From contig JAQGDQ010000008.1 in the NCBI GenBank assembly GCA_030141605.1, positions 262,501 to 322,500 on the forward strand: a stretch of 60,000 nt of DNA, read 5' to 3'. Each line of letters starts with the position of its first letter. The stretch's first letter is position 1. The stretch comes from Tubiluchus corallicola. Lineage: Eukaryota; Priapulida; Priapulimorpha; Priapulimorphida; Tubiluchidae. The notes below the pieces were generated by a model, which was not told where the DNA came from, did not search any database, and saw nothing but the letters and a program-made list of their open reading frames with translations. This document shows, in pieces, positions 1 to 12,800 of this stretch. Made by a program: the position numbers and the translations under genes.

Positions 1-3000
1 GTTTTTTCTTTGTCAGCAACTTCCAATAATTTTCACCACCCGAGGCGCTGCGTAAAAATACATGTGACATGCAAGGAAATTACTTTGGCCCTCCTATAAT
101 GGATAATTACGATCGTTGTACGGCTTTCACTAGCTTTCATTCAGAATAATTTAATGTAGGGCTATTAAAAATAGAGCATCTTTAAGTATAGGGTATCATA
201 TGCTGCACTGCAATTATGATGAAGTAATAATAGATTTTAAGATTTCACTCGAGATTGGAAAACTCAAGTTTTCCATTTTTGTATCTCAGTGACGTGTTAT
301 TACATCAGTTCAAGGTTTAAGCTTGAATGCAGATTTCCTTCAAGTGAAAGAAATAAGTTTGCGTTTTATCAAATTTTATGTTCCTGCGATCTTTATTAAT
401 TTCAGCGTGGTAGTGTAGTTTCTAAAATACTCACTGGCATAGCGAGAGTGGGCACACGTTCGAAGACGAGATTAGTCAATCTAGTAAGTCTAATCTCTGA
501 GGAGGATCACTTGTCTCTACTACTGCAAAAATTATTCAAGAGTCATTCCCTTTGTAGCTATAGTGTATGTTTAGCGACTGAAGTTAAAGAGGGCTGGGTA
601 AGGTTTGTAAGTGGTTTGGTAGAGAAAACTGTCATCTGCCACACTGCCATACTATCAGCTATTCCTTGTGGAGTAGATGTATTCATATGGCTGAAACACG
701 TCTGCCAATTCAATGTCTTGTCTTAGAGGATATCTTTGAGGGTATACTCCAGCCTCGCCGCAGCTGCTACATTAAATAAGCCCTGATATTGAGTGCTTCG
801 TCCCGTCGCGAACTTGCTAAACTACTTCAGAAAGTATCTATCTTATTTTTTATTATATGTGCACAATGAAATGATTTTTATTTCCCACTCAATCACGAAC
901 TTCAATATGTTATTAGCAAGATTTTTTCCCATCTCACCGTGATTTGTTAGCTTTCCTGCCTTTTTTCACATGCGTTTTCGCTTGAAATTGGCTTGCTAGA
1001 TTTAATCGTAAACTAATTTCCAATAAGAATGCAGACTTATAATTCATGCCCATTCCTCCAGAGGTCAACAACTGCTGTTGGCTGAGTTAACTTTAGGTAA
1101 AATCATAATCTTGATTTTTGACTTTGCTTATAAACCTGTCCCATTATTTTCTTATCAATCCTACTGTGCGACTGCCCAGTGGTCAAGTGAAACTATGATT
1201 TTTCACTTTAGTGGATTATTGCTTAAGATAATGCGATCTGGGAATGTCGAATTACCGTCGGGTCCTTTTCAATTTAGGTCTTGCATGAGGAGAATGGAGG
1301 CAACCGCGCGTGTAGGAATTGCGTGCCTTGCGGCCGAGTATTTGCAAAAATATAATAAATGAAAATTTTGCTGTTAGATGGCAGCAGTGCGCAGTGATTT
1401 TCTGATCAACTGACTGTACTATCAGTTACGGTACGCACAAACATATATTTTTTATGTGGCACTAAAGTATTATGAGTAGGTGGGCGTATATTCGGACCAG
1501 CAATAGAAAGCTGTTTCATTCTGTAATAAAAATGCAATTACAATAGCGATATAAATAGGTCAGTTAGTTCATTAATTTTGCACAGCCTCGTTTTTCAAAA
1601 TTATTGGTTAAACTTGCCCAATGACAGTAATAATTACAAATATCCTTATTAGGCGTCATTTTGAACAATCATTTTTAGAAACTTATGCAGTGAGCATAAT
1701 GAACAAAGCATACCAAATGATAATTAAAGTAATTATGTAATTCCTGATCATTCATTAAATAATTCTGTTCATTTTCCGAAGAATTTCAGATTTATGACGT
1801 GTGTGAGGATGTCATTTTATCACATTGTAAATGTGGATGTTCATCAGGCCTCATGTTACAAAAACGCAGTGTATTTTTGTAGTAATTTAAGAACGAAATT
1901 GAAAACTAATTAACATTTTACGATATCAAAATGTAAAAAATAGGCTAAACGAAAAATAAAACTAATTAACAGACAATAATTAACAGAAACAGGCACTTAA
2001 TGAAAATTTCATAAAAAAGATTGAAGAATTAATTTTAAATTTCTTTAGAGAACTTTTCGTATAGTGAATGCATTCATTTTCTAATGTAGTATAAGCGCAG
2101 TAAAAAACAAATGTGGTTATTCATTCATTTTCGTTGGGCCTTTGCTTTGGGTCAAAACTGCTAACTAATCGCAATAGCATTAAACCATGACAAAATATTG
2201 AAGCAATGGAATGGTTTAGAAGTGGATTTGTGTGTATTTCTTTTTACAATCTATATTTTGAGTTATGTAGGCGTACTTGTACGTTATAACATGTCATACA
2301 AGAAGAAACGTCAATGACGCACGTAGTCCTTTTAAATTGCGTATGTTCATATTTTCATTTCCATTTATTCCATTTCATCGTTCCTCTTGCATGGAATATA
2401 TTTATCTTTTAAGAACGACCTGGTCTCTTTTAAAAATGTAGATTATGAACAAATACATGATTTATAAGTTCTCCGGTGACAATAGCACGTCTACGTAAAT
2501 GTTTTCCTAGTGAGTAACTTACAAATAGCTTCATTTCTATCTAAAACTTTACTCTGTAGCTTGATTCTGTTTATTTATTCACACTTAGTGTTATGTAAAG
2601 TACTTTATTCGTCTTAAATTGCACATGAAGTGAAATCACAGCAGGTCTCAGTTTTTTAGTAGAACTTCAGAATATAAACGGAGAATTTTTTTAGGTAATC
2701 TAATTTGTGATACCAAAAACGTTAAAACGGAGAACGACATTTAATCAAAATTAAAAGAAGCCAGGATGCTCTTTCATATACTACCCCATTTTCAAGTCCG
2801 AAAAAAGCATGCATTTCAACACAATTAATACTGCAAATGCGTTTCTGAAAATTAAATAATAGATTAAAAACTAAATTAACGGCAGGACGAGCCGAACTAT
2901 TGATGACATCAAAAACTAACATAATTTTCAAGAGCAAAAATATTCCACGAGCGTGTTGCACGTATTTTCGAAAGCGAAATTGGAAGTACAGCGCTACTGT

Positions 3001-3070
3001 AAGACATTTAGTGCGTTGTACTAAAACTAGGTAGGTTTTAAGATAAGAATTCAAATTTAAAATTTACCGC
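1..3070. other. No gene recognised (AT-rich, possibly distal upstream region of FBXL7)
   Basis: AT-rich sequence with only short open frames that resemble no protein I know. No RNA gene or clear mobile element is visible. It may be intergenic DNA or hold undetected 5' exons of the downstream F-box gene. Confidence 0.4.
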
Positions 3071-3260
3071 TGTGCTGACGCATGAGCTGTCGAACGTGTG
3101 TAGTTCGTCACAGACTAACACATCTGAACTGAGAGGTACAGCGCCTATTTTGTGCATTGTGTTTCCGAAATGGAGGCGCTAGTGCCCGTCTAACTAGTGA
3201 ATGGCGAAGTGCATGTAACAGCGAAGAACTAGTGGCGCGAACGTGAAATTGTGTTTGTGT
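3060..3260 (+). promoter_or_regulatory. Possible promoter region upstream of FBXL7
   Basis: A locally GC- and CpG-richer patch in AT-rich surroundings. It contains CGAAATGGAGGCGC (about 3167-3180), close to the YY1-type element often found at TATA-less animal promoters. It lies roughly 0.8 kb before the first candidate exon of the plus-strand F-box gene. Assigning it to that gene is inference; no transcription start can be read from sequence alone. Confidence 0.2.
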
Positions 3261-3509
3261 GATAATAATTCTTTCACGTTAGTCATTTTTGAAAAAATTG
3301 TATGTTTTCTTTCTATATTTTTAAGAGTAGATTGTTTTGACCTACAGTTTAAGATTGAGTCCAGTTTTGCTGTTAGTTTCGTCGTCGCTGTTTGTTGTTG
3401 TCATATACGATTGACTATGTAATTACGTGTTTCAGTTTCTGCGCCTCACCGTTCCCACATCGTAATCATCTTTATCGAAACCATACACATCATTGTGATC
3501 ATTTTAGTT

Positions 3510-3900
3510 AAACATCATCATTATTATCAGCATTATTATAATCATAATCGCTATCAGCAACAGCATCCTTATTATCATCGTCATCATCGATCAGCATCGT
3601 CATTACTGTCCTCGTAATCATTGTCAATGTTGTTGGCATCAGCATCATTATCAATACCTTCATCATCGTCGTCATTCCCACCACGATTATTGAAACTATC
3701 ATCATTATCGTCACCATCATCGCTGCGGATGTCTTCGTAAACATTGTCCATTGTTGCAATCATCATCACATCACCATTGCCGCCACCATCATCGACATCA
3801 TCGTCACTTTCATCAGGTTCATAATAATTGTCCCTCGTCATTATCATCAGTATCGTTATTTTCATAGATGTCATCATCAGCAGCATCAAAATCAGCAGCA
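3510..3900. repeat. Imperfect ATC/CAT trinucleotide repeat tract
   Basis: About 390 bp dominated by interrupted ATC/CAT/GTC triplets. The open frames over it on both strands are low-complexity Asp/Asn- or Met/Ile-rich and are repeat artefacts, not genes. Confidence 0.85.
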
Positions 3901-4009
3901 TCTATCTGACTTCAACTTCATATATCCTAATGGACTGTTTCACTTTTATTCAACTGAGAATGAAAAGGATCCGTCCACATTATTCTGATTTGTGCATGTT
4001 TTCTTTTAG

Positions 4010-4084
4010 CTTTTCTGCCAAGAGATCAACGAGACCTTTGCGCTTGCAATTCAGAAGGCAGCTGTACATGTGCAGTAAACCAAG
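4010..4084 (+). CDS. Candidate upstream coding exon of FBXL7 (tentative)
   Basis: A good pyrimidine-rich acceptor (TTTTCTTTTAG) precedes it and a good donor (CAAG|GTAAAT) follows. Its 75 nt are open in the frame with phase 1 at both ends, which is the phase the next exon at 9773 requires. The peptide is 24-25 residues with closely spaced cysteines (CACN and CTCA motifs). Joining it to 9773 keeps the frame open. I know of no homologue of this peptide, so the support is splice sites and phase only. It could be a chance exon-like stretch. Confidence 0.3.
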
Positions 4085-4924
4085 GTAAATTTTTTCTACT
4101 GATATTTGCCAATGCAAGCTATTGGGCACTTACAGCAATAGAGAGCTTTTTGCGTTTAGTGGGATAGAATTAGCTCTTTTAATGACTGCAGCAATCCTAG
4201 AGAAATTTACTGAACTGCTGTGCAGCTAATATTATTTCACTCAAGTTGTCCAAAGGAAGTTTTAATTTTTAATGTAACGGATAAAAGTTTTTGAGCTCCA
4301 GGCAGTTTGTCAGAAGTCGTGAGTTCGTATCCAGGACTTGCGTGACTTTTTTCTCTTAACACACCGAATAAGAGATTGAGGCTGTTTCTCAATAAATATA
4401 TCTTTGCAAGTGTATCATTTACAAGTAAATCTGTTTACCTATCTTGAATGAGTTTTAACCCTCAATTGGTACCACAGGCAAACACTTGCAATGTATTGGC
4501 GTGATTTTCACGGCTTAACTTGAGCTCGTACAAAATAACTTGATGTCAGATATAGCTCTTATTTGCTGGGTTATGTTAACATGAATCTATGGGCTAGAAC
4601 AACAAATTTAGTGACTTGGCTCTGAACCACGTCTGTAAAAAAGGGAACGGTGTTTCTATCAGTCAGTTTGAGTGATCATGATCACTCTTCTTTGCAATCA
4701 TGATGGTTACTAACGGGAGAACTATTTTGGAAGTTTTATATCGTTCAGGAGTCGAGTGTGGCTAAAGCAACCCTATTGAGAAATTTTGTTGTGTTGTTTT
4801 GGAATGTTATCCTTGGTAAAAAGGTAGATTCTGATCCTGCCACACTCATCTACGTTAAGTGGAGTTTTAGCTTGCGGTATACCAGGCTACGTAGAAAAAA
4901 TTAGTACTGCAATAGTTGTCGTCC

Positions 4925-5012
4925 TTAACATAATCATCATTATCTTATATTTATTATCAAAATCATCATCATGAGCATCACCGTTATATCATCATTGTCG
5001 TCATCATTACCA
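4925..5012. repeat. Short imperfect ATC trinucleotide repeat
   Basis: Interrupted ATC/ATT triplets, a minor version of the larger tract at 3.5-3.9 kb. Confidence 0.6.
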
Positions 5013-5099
5013 TGGTCATAGCAGTAACGTATTTACAACCATCTTCAGAATCTGATTGCAGAATGTAGATGATAGTCAGGAAAGTGTTAGCTCTGGAGA

Positions 5100-7370
5100 T
5101 GCACAACATACAGGCAGCAACATATGAAATCTGTCTATCTACCTGTCAAAGCATTAACTAAAAAAACTTCGACTATTATTCATAATTACATTCAAATGTT
5201 TTTTTACATCTGGCACAAATATATCTTCTCTGTTCTGTATCCTTTTACCGAAATAATTGAATTTAACAGCTAAGCACAGAGGATATTTCTCCGAGGAAAT
5301 TTTCCCGATACCTGTCAAATGGTTATAACAAAATTTGATGATGCTATCTGCGCTGTCATAAGTAACAACGGCCTGCATTCCATGCAGCTTTTATTTGCAT
5401 AAAAGAAGGTATCGTGTGATTTCTGACATCGGTACCTCTTTTGAAAACGGGGGCAAACGCTCCTCAAATCCTCTTTTAATGTGGTCATTATTTGCTGTAG
5501 TATTGGTGGACGGTCAGCTGCCATAGAATAAAAACTGTTTGTTTTAGTTTTCTTCACAACTGTCATTTCCTTGGGCACACACTGAGCTCTATTAGAGAGC
5601 CATCAGCAGCATATGGATTTGGGTTAATTTAGTTCGTGTCCTTGAAACATTGCTGGTATTGGCGCTGCTCTTTGTTTTAAAGTAAAACGTGAATAGTAGG
5701 CTAGTTAGTCATCTCCAGTGTAATTGTGTAATTAAGACTTTTTCTTTATTGGAGTTAAATACAACAAGAATTCAAACAGTCCTCGTCGATTTTTTGTTTT
5801 ACGTTGTGATAAAGACTAGCATGCTAAAAACCACGTGTTCAAATCCATGCAGGTATTATTTCTGCTTTTTCATTTCTGTCACTGAAATTGACGAAAGGAA
5901 AAAATGACGTTGATTTTTTTCCGTAATTCTTATAGAAATGTATACACCCGCAAAATGATTTACTACTATGCTGTACATTTCCCTACATACAGTGAGCATG
6001 TATGATGATAAACCCTTACAAACTAACTTCTTTGTATGATTGTATCCTAAAGATAGCATGCACTTGAGATCCCACCCTCTCTGTCAGGTAGTCATGGTGA
6101 CAAAGTATATTTTCTGCAATTTTGAAGGATAATTTCGTGAGCCCGGTGAAAGCAAATTGCTCTGAAAATACTTGAGACGGCATGGCGGTGTTGCCCTGGC
6201 CAGGTGGGGGTGTTCATGAGTGTATGGAGGAGCAGCTATCGCATACCCTGCCTCATTGTATTAGAAGACTCGAAGACTCCTAACATACTCGTATGTAGAT
6301 GCCAATTTGTTGTAAAACAGCATTTTTAGTGCAGAATGAAGTTTCTTTCAGCAATTCTTTGACAGTTCATTATTGCCTAGTGTATCCAACTAGGGCGCGG
6401 GTGGTAACCGAAGGTTCAAGTTATAACTAGGGTGCCCTATTTACATATGAGAATTGAATTTGGGACTGCATTTTTTTGCAGATTTGTTAGGTTCATTTAT
6501 TAGTTTATTACAGGCTCTTGGCCGCATTGCAGAACAGTTTTGTATTCAAGTTTTCGGCGAATTTTTTTTCTGTAAACGAACTAACGCTTCCCATGTTGAA
6601 CAAAGCCTTCTCCTAAACCGTTTAGCAAAAAACACGTTAAAATTTAGACACTGGGACAAGCGTTTAAACACCGGAATTGTTCTTCATTTCATCTTACTCA
6701 GCCCTGTAAAATACGCCAGTTTTTTGTCGAAAACCCACACAGTAACGCCATTGTACTCACATCACATCTTAACTTAACTCGGTCACGTGATCGTTTTAGC
6801 AGACGATCAGCGCAACGTGCGGATTTGCGCATGTCACTCGAGCAGTTACACCTGCATGTGCTAAAGGCTGAATATAATATTGTAGAGAATTTAGAAGTGT
6901 TATTATGTCAAAATCTTCAGTTTATAGTTTACAAGGAAACGTTTCTTGATGGGATACTAGTATGGAAGATTATTCACTGGCAACTACGTTGATGTGGTGT
7001 TAAATAGAAAATGAAATAAGAAACATGCATCACGGCCCGCGAACCGGTTACGTTGAATGTACACCAACAGCAATCGTCAGATTAATTATCGGATACTCGT
7101 GTTCATTGAGTTTTGGATAAACTTATTATAATTCGTCATGCTAAAGCATACAGTAAAGGTTAAGAGAGCATCGGGTATGACAGGTTTCACTTTTAATTAA
7201 CAAAGTTTTAATCTCGTCATTCTCATCATGAAATTTACCTGTGCAAGTGAACAAAAACCGCTGTTTAAACTGGCATGATTTTAAAGTTTCAAAACTGTAA
7301 GAATAACAATGTCACTTACTCGTGAAGTTTGCACGGAATGTGAATCCTGTGTGCATGATCTTAAAGCATC
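5100..7370. other. No gene recognised (probable FBXL7 intron)
   Basis: Between the candidate exon at 4010 and the exon at 9773. Only short unconvincing open frames are present, and I see no RNA genes. Confidence 0.4.
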
Positions 7371-7379
7371 TATCGCAAT

Positions 7380-7943
7380 CTTAAGCCCTGTGTCGTAATT
7401 GTAATTCTACATCCAGTATAAATATAGTATCATTATTATAAATCATGTTTTGTAACCATAAACCGTATATTGTAATTGTGAGCCCTACATCGTAATCGTA
7501 AACCCTATATCATAATCGTAAACCCTTTATCATAATCGTAAACCCTATATCGTAATCGTAAAGCCTGTATCGAAATTGCAAATCCTTTATCTTAATCGTA
7601 AACCCTGTATCATAATTGTAAACCATGTGTCATAATCCTAAACCCTGTATCAATCGTAATCATAAACCATGTATCACAGTCGTAAATCCTGCACTGTAAT
7701 CATAAACTCGTAATTGTAACCCTGTATCATAATCGTAAACCCCGTATCCGTGCTTATAAACACTGTATCATAATCGTAAACTAAATATCTGTGCTTATAA
7801 ATCCTGTATCTTAATCGTAAACCCAGTGTCTGTGCTTATAAATCCTGTATCGTAATCGTAAACCCTGTGTTGTGGTTGCAAACTCTGTATCCTAATCGAA
7901 AACCACGTGTAATGTAGTCGTAAACCTTGTATTGTAATCTTAC
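7380..7943. repeat. Minisatellite with a ~20-bp unit
   Basis: About 28 imperfect tandem copies of a 20-bp unit close to ATCATAATCGTAAACCCTGT. Neighbouring units differ by a few substitutions, with small indels in the second half where the period slips (CTTATAAA variants). It lies in the inferred long 5' intron of FBXL7. The conserved core AATCGTAAACCCT recurs in most units. There is no coding potential across it. Confidence 0.9.
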
Positions 7944-8443
7944 TTTAAATAAGAAATTCATCCTAAAGCCTTCTCATAGCAGAAGTGTGAGAATCAAATC
8001 AAAAAATGTTATTTCATTAAATTCCCCAAGAACTATTTAATCTTGCCCTCGGACATTAGGATTAGAAATCTCGTTAAAAGAAAGAGGTGTCTCTTTCCGA
8101 AAAGACCTCCTTTGGTGTACCTCCTTTAATACATAAAGACCTTTGTCCCTAGACTGGTTGTGAGCGGTTATCACCTCTGTGATACTAGGAGAAATGAAAT
8201 CCAGTAATCGATGTCTGACAAATGTTTACCGCTAGTAGTATGTTTATCATCCATAGTATAAGAATAGCTTAACGTTTAATTTCCCTTTATACTTGAAAAA
8301 CGAGACTAGTCGTGAAACTCCACTTTAGGACTGGAGCTTCTTTATGCAAGAAGAACTGATCTGTTCGAGAACATGATAACTCTACATATGATCCTATAAA
8401 TTCGATACTTTAAACTTGGTGCCTTACTAGATATTATGATGAC

Positions 8444-8445
<2 letters not shown>

Positions 8446-8500
<55 letters not shown>

Positions 8501-8530
8501 GGAGGGAGAGAGAGAGAGAGAAAGAGAGAT
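8446..8530. repeat. (GA)n microsatellite
   Basis: About 85 bp of nearly pure GA with two short GGG interruptions. Confidence 0.95.
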
Positions 8531-9772
8531 CTTAGTATGTAGTGCCCTCCCTGTAGTTACATTTGATTGTTCGTCTTTATACAAAGTTCATATTATGCTT
8601 GTCCGTGTATATGAGTAATCATTGCACTCTAATATAAACTTCATATTATAAACTTCACCATCTTAGGTCTCTCATAAATCAAACCTTCAGCCGGAACATG
8701 GAACATAAAGGAACCTAAAACGCTCCGTCTTTCTAGATGATTTATGCACCCACAACTCAAACGCGAGCCAAAGTTTTACCTGCAATTACCTGCTCACCTG
8801 CCGAAATTTAACACGTCAAGTGAATTATCGTCTCTTAATTGCAGGTAGCAGGTAAGCTCTTTGTGTTGGAGAGCATGGGGATTAATTTGCTTCTTTAAAT
8901 CAATAACATGCATTAGACTAAATGCTGTATATGCAAGATGATGGAAGGCTGCCTGTTAATTAAATATGGTTGAAAATTGGTTAGCATCCAGTTAAAATAA
9001 TAATCAGCTTATACTGTACTCAGGTTTGGACTTTAAACAATGCTAACCTGTTAAATTTGATTTTTGCTTCTTTTGGTACAATATAATTTATAATTACTGT
9101 TTTTATATCAACGGTCCTCCCGAAGAAGGTCAGTGGCAACTCAGAATATGGGCTACAGTAGAAAGGACGGCGGAAAATATGAATGCAGAGCTATAAGACC
9201 GTAGAATTCTTGTAATTAATTTCCTAATATTAGGTGCTGCATCTTGAAGCAGGGCAAGGTTGCGTTTAGCAGGAAAATGATTTTCTTGTAAAGAGTTCCA
9301 AAGCTAAGAAACCCGAGGAAAAGGGAATTTATAAGAAGCAGAAACAAAGTGCTCTACGGCCAGGGGTCTTAGCAGCATTACATTCTTCCATAAAAGTAGC
9401 AATAAATGAGGCTTTTGCGTGTGAGCAAACGATTCACATTTGACTCATAATTTGTCCTAAACCAGACCCAAACAGATTGACAATACAGTTTTGCAATATT
9501 CTGATTCTAAAGATTACGTGCGACACTCTGTTCCGTGACACTGAATTAATTTGAGTTGATTTCCTAAGCGCTTGTGGAACAAATAAGAACGTAGAAGTCG
9601 AATGCCTTCCTTGCACAGTTGGATCCTAAACGTTGAACAGCCACTTGATCACAAACAACGCGATTTATCAAGCTTCAATTTACTATCACGTGTAGCATAA
9701 TTCAACAAGCTTAATTAGTATTAAATACTAATGACATCTAGTTGATTCATCTTATTGATTTTTTTATTTTAG

Positions 9773-9835
9773 TTGCGAAAAATGAGGTTCCGGTGCCCAA
9801 CTGGGAAGACATGATGGATGAACTGACTGAATTAG
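9773..9835 (+). CDS. FBXL7: Small upstream coding exon of FBXL7
   Basis: A 63-nt exon after TTTTTATTTTAG and before G|GTAAGC. It is phase 1 at both ends and encodes a short peptide containing VPVPNWEDMMDELTEL. Joining it to 15212 restores a GAG codon and continues into EKAWKQDGE. The phase match, strong splice sites and Trp-containing acidic peptide make it likely real, although I know no homologue of the peptide. Confidence 0.65.
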
Positions 9836-12800
9836 GTAAGCAAGAAACTGGAGTGGAAGATGCGAAGTATACTTGCTCTCTTCTTCTTTTTTAATAATTT
9901 AGGAAGATCATAGATTTATCTTTTCATGACTTGTGAAAACAAAGAGGACCAATCCCTTTTGCCTGAACCTAGATTCACCCTTCGTATATCCTATGATTGC
10001 CGCAGCGGTTCATCTTTTTTCAAAATTCTTAAGTTTGAGCCGGCTTAAAATATGCGGATTATCTCTTAAAGAAGCTGACAGTTCGTTTGTGCGTAACAGG
10101 TAACATCAAACTGCGATGAACCGCTCTGTGCGCGGCTCTTTGGTTAACCAATTGAGTGGAAGAAAAAGATAAACCACCACACAACACTTCCTAACCATTT
10201 AAATTAAACTGCTGTTGATCTATAAGGTAGATAATACAATTGTGTGGCTGATATTGCTATGCATGTTTGACTCCACAATGTGCCTCTCTCTGTGACCTAT
10301 ATGCTTGTGTGGTGTATTACAGTATCGTACATAGAATGACAGCATGATTGTGTGACCGCAGGAGGAGGGTTGCAAAAGCGTGCCGTTTTTTTATTTGGAG
10401 GGCTGTAATGTCGGGAATGGCTACATTCTGAAACTTTTTGTGTTTTTTAATTCACTAATTTTGCTATCTGAATCTTGGAGTCGCCAGACTGGAAAAGTTT
10501 AGGATGGTGATTGGTTGCGCTTTCGATACATAACTGGTCTAAGCCTGTTGCCTCCCTTAATGTTTTAGCTCCCTTGTCTTTCTTTGCTATTTTTTTCAAT
10601 GACAATGGTTTCTTAAACAATACAATCATTATATTATTTTACAGCCATTTTTCACCTATTACTTCTCTTACGAATGCGTATCATAGATGTAATTGTGCAA
10701 AAATTACAATCAGCACGCTTCTGTGTGCGAGTATTTTCAGCTTTAAACATTATTAACTAGTGCCTACTGTTTGGATTACTACTATATCATGAAATGAACG
10801 TATAAAATTTACAGGGAAACGTAAACCTATTCAAATGAGCTACTATGTAAATAATAATATAGGTTAGTCCATGTTCAATCATAATAATCTTACCTTTAAA
10901 TCATATTTATAAATAAATAAAGGTTAAACAATAATTATGTGTCTGTTGAAGGGATTAGATTTTATTGAATGTGTCAAAAAAGGATTAAATTCGAACCTGA
11001 AGCTGAGATCATGCGAAAACTGTTCCACAAGGTCAAGAAACATTATGTGCTGTTGTTTTTATGCTTTTATTACAATTTATTTTAATAAACCTCTTTCACG
11101 GAACTGCACAACAATGTGTAGGATGATCTGCACTGTACTCAGTCTAATAAACCTTTGATCAGGGTACCTTTAGTGGGAGGGTCGACTTTACCAAGTAGCT
11201 AAGGTCTTGAAACTATGATACCTCAGGCTTCAGCCCAATTTCCTTCGACTCATAGTCCTCAAAATGCACTTAGGAGTTAATGCATCAGTTAATATTAATA
11301 GGGTGCGGTTCTATAATATGAGATTTATATTTTGCTATGAAAGGTTAGTACGTTTTAAGAAAATTTGAAAGGCTACAATGTTGTGAACAAGTTGAAGCCA
11401 AAATTGTAACTGTGGTCAGTGGGTTAAGTGAACTAATAAGCCAAGTGTGTAAGAGCTTCTTGAAAAACCAGTCTGAACAGTATGCAAAGAAGTGAAAGAA
11501 ACGAGGACAAACAGCAAGGCTTTTAAAAAGTGGGCCGACTTTGCCTCTAGTCCCAGCTATAGAAACCACAACTACAGGGACACAAATAGTGTCCTGCTTT
11601 CGCAAAAAATAAAGCAAGCGTTCCCCAGGCCCCAATCTGTATTTGTTTATTTGCGGGAACGCTTCAAAAAAGCCTTGGGAATATTTTACATTTTTAAACG
11701 CAAACAATTAGACAATGCCGTCAAATAAAAAAATCCTATGGTATTATATGAATTTATTTTTTACTTGGATGTTTCAAAATTGTACAATAGTAAGAATGTT
11801 TCCGCAAAAATCTCAGCCTTACAGCATATCAAATTTTCTTAACCTGAAAAATTTGATATTGGCCTATAATTCTAAGATTTAAGCCATAGTTCTAAAAATT
11901 AAATAAACATCTTAAAAATATTAATACATCTATTATAATACATTGTTGAATTATACATATAATACATTATTACGGTTAATTATGTGCATTACTATTTTAC
12001 ATGCATATATTTGTTAAAAAAATGATTTGGCATCCACTTATATCATACTACTAAAATTCATTTAGTTTGATGATGCACTTTTTCGTAAGAGTGATAAAAA
12101 TTAAAACTGAAATAAAAGTCAATTTTTCATCTTCATCTGGAGAAAACATCGTGTCTCACATTAGCCATTAGCGACTCTATGGCATCGTGTCGATATTTTG
12201 TCTTGCACATACCGTGTTCCAACTCTGTGGTATGCAGCATTATTAGGAAATTATATGTTATTAGTGAAACTGACATGTACATGAGGTTATTGTAACGAAA
12301 ATAATATTCCACTGCTGTACAGGTCCACTCGACTTGTAAATTATCGAATTTTTTGTGAAATCTCACGGAAAACTTACTGCTATCAAACCTATAATTAATA
12401 TGAATGCGCGCATGAAAAGACGTTCTAGATAGATCTTTCGCGTGTAATTTTATTGAGTTTTACGTATTTTTTAGCTTCTGAATAGTGAAATTATTAGATT
12501 TGATGTGCACTTGTGTTACTGAAAGGTTCTGTACGTTGTTTATTTTGGATTTTTATTAGCTCTTTCTTTGATAACCTCACCTCTTTTAGTTAAAACACCT
12601 TGAACATTTGGCTTCGATAGTTGAGTTTGACAATTTGAACACTTCAGTTCAAGGAAATTCAAAAGTGACATTCAAAGTGACATGTTACATCGCGCTATAA
12701 CTGCCCTTTTAAATACGTGCTTGACACTTCGCTTTAACCTTAACAAGTCAGCCGTTATTATTGATTAGCAAATTTGTTTTTCTGGTTGAATATAGTTTTT

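Noticed and set aside
448-1362. Two short plus-strand frames near the window start
   Set aside because: No recognisable domain, and composition typical of AT-rich noncoding DNA.
7380-7943. CRISPR-like array
   Set aside because: Units are 20 bp with no distinct repeat and unique spacers. It is an ordinary minisatellite in an animal genome.
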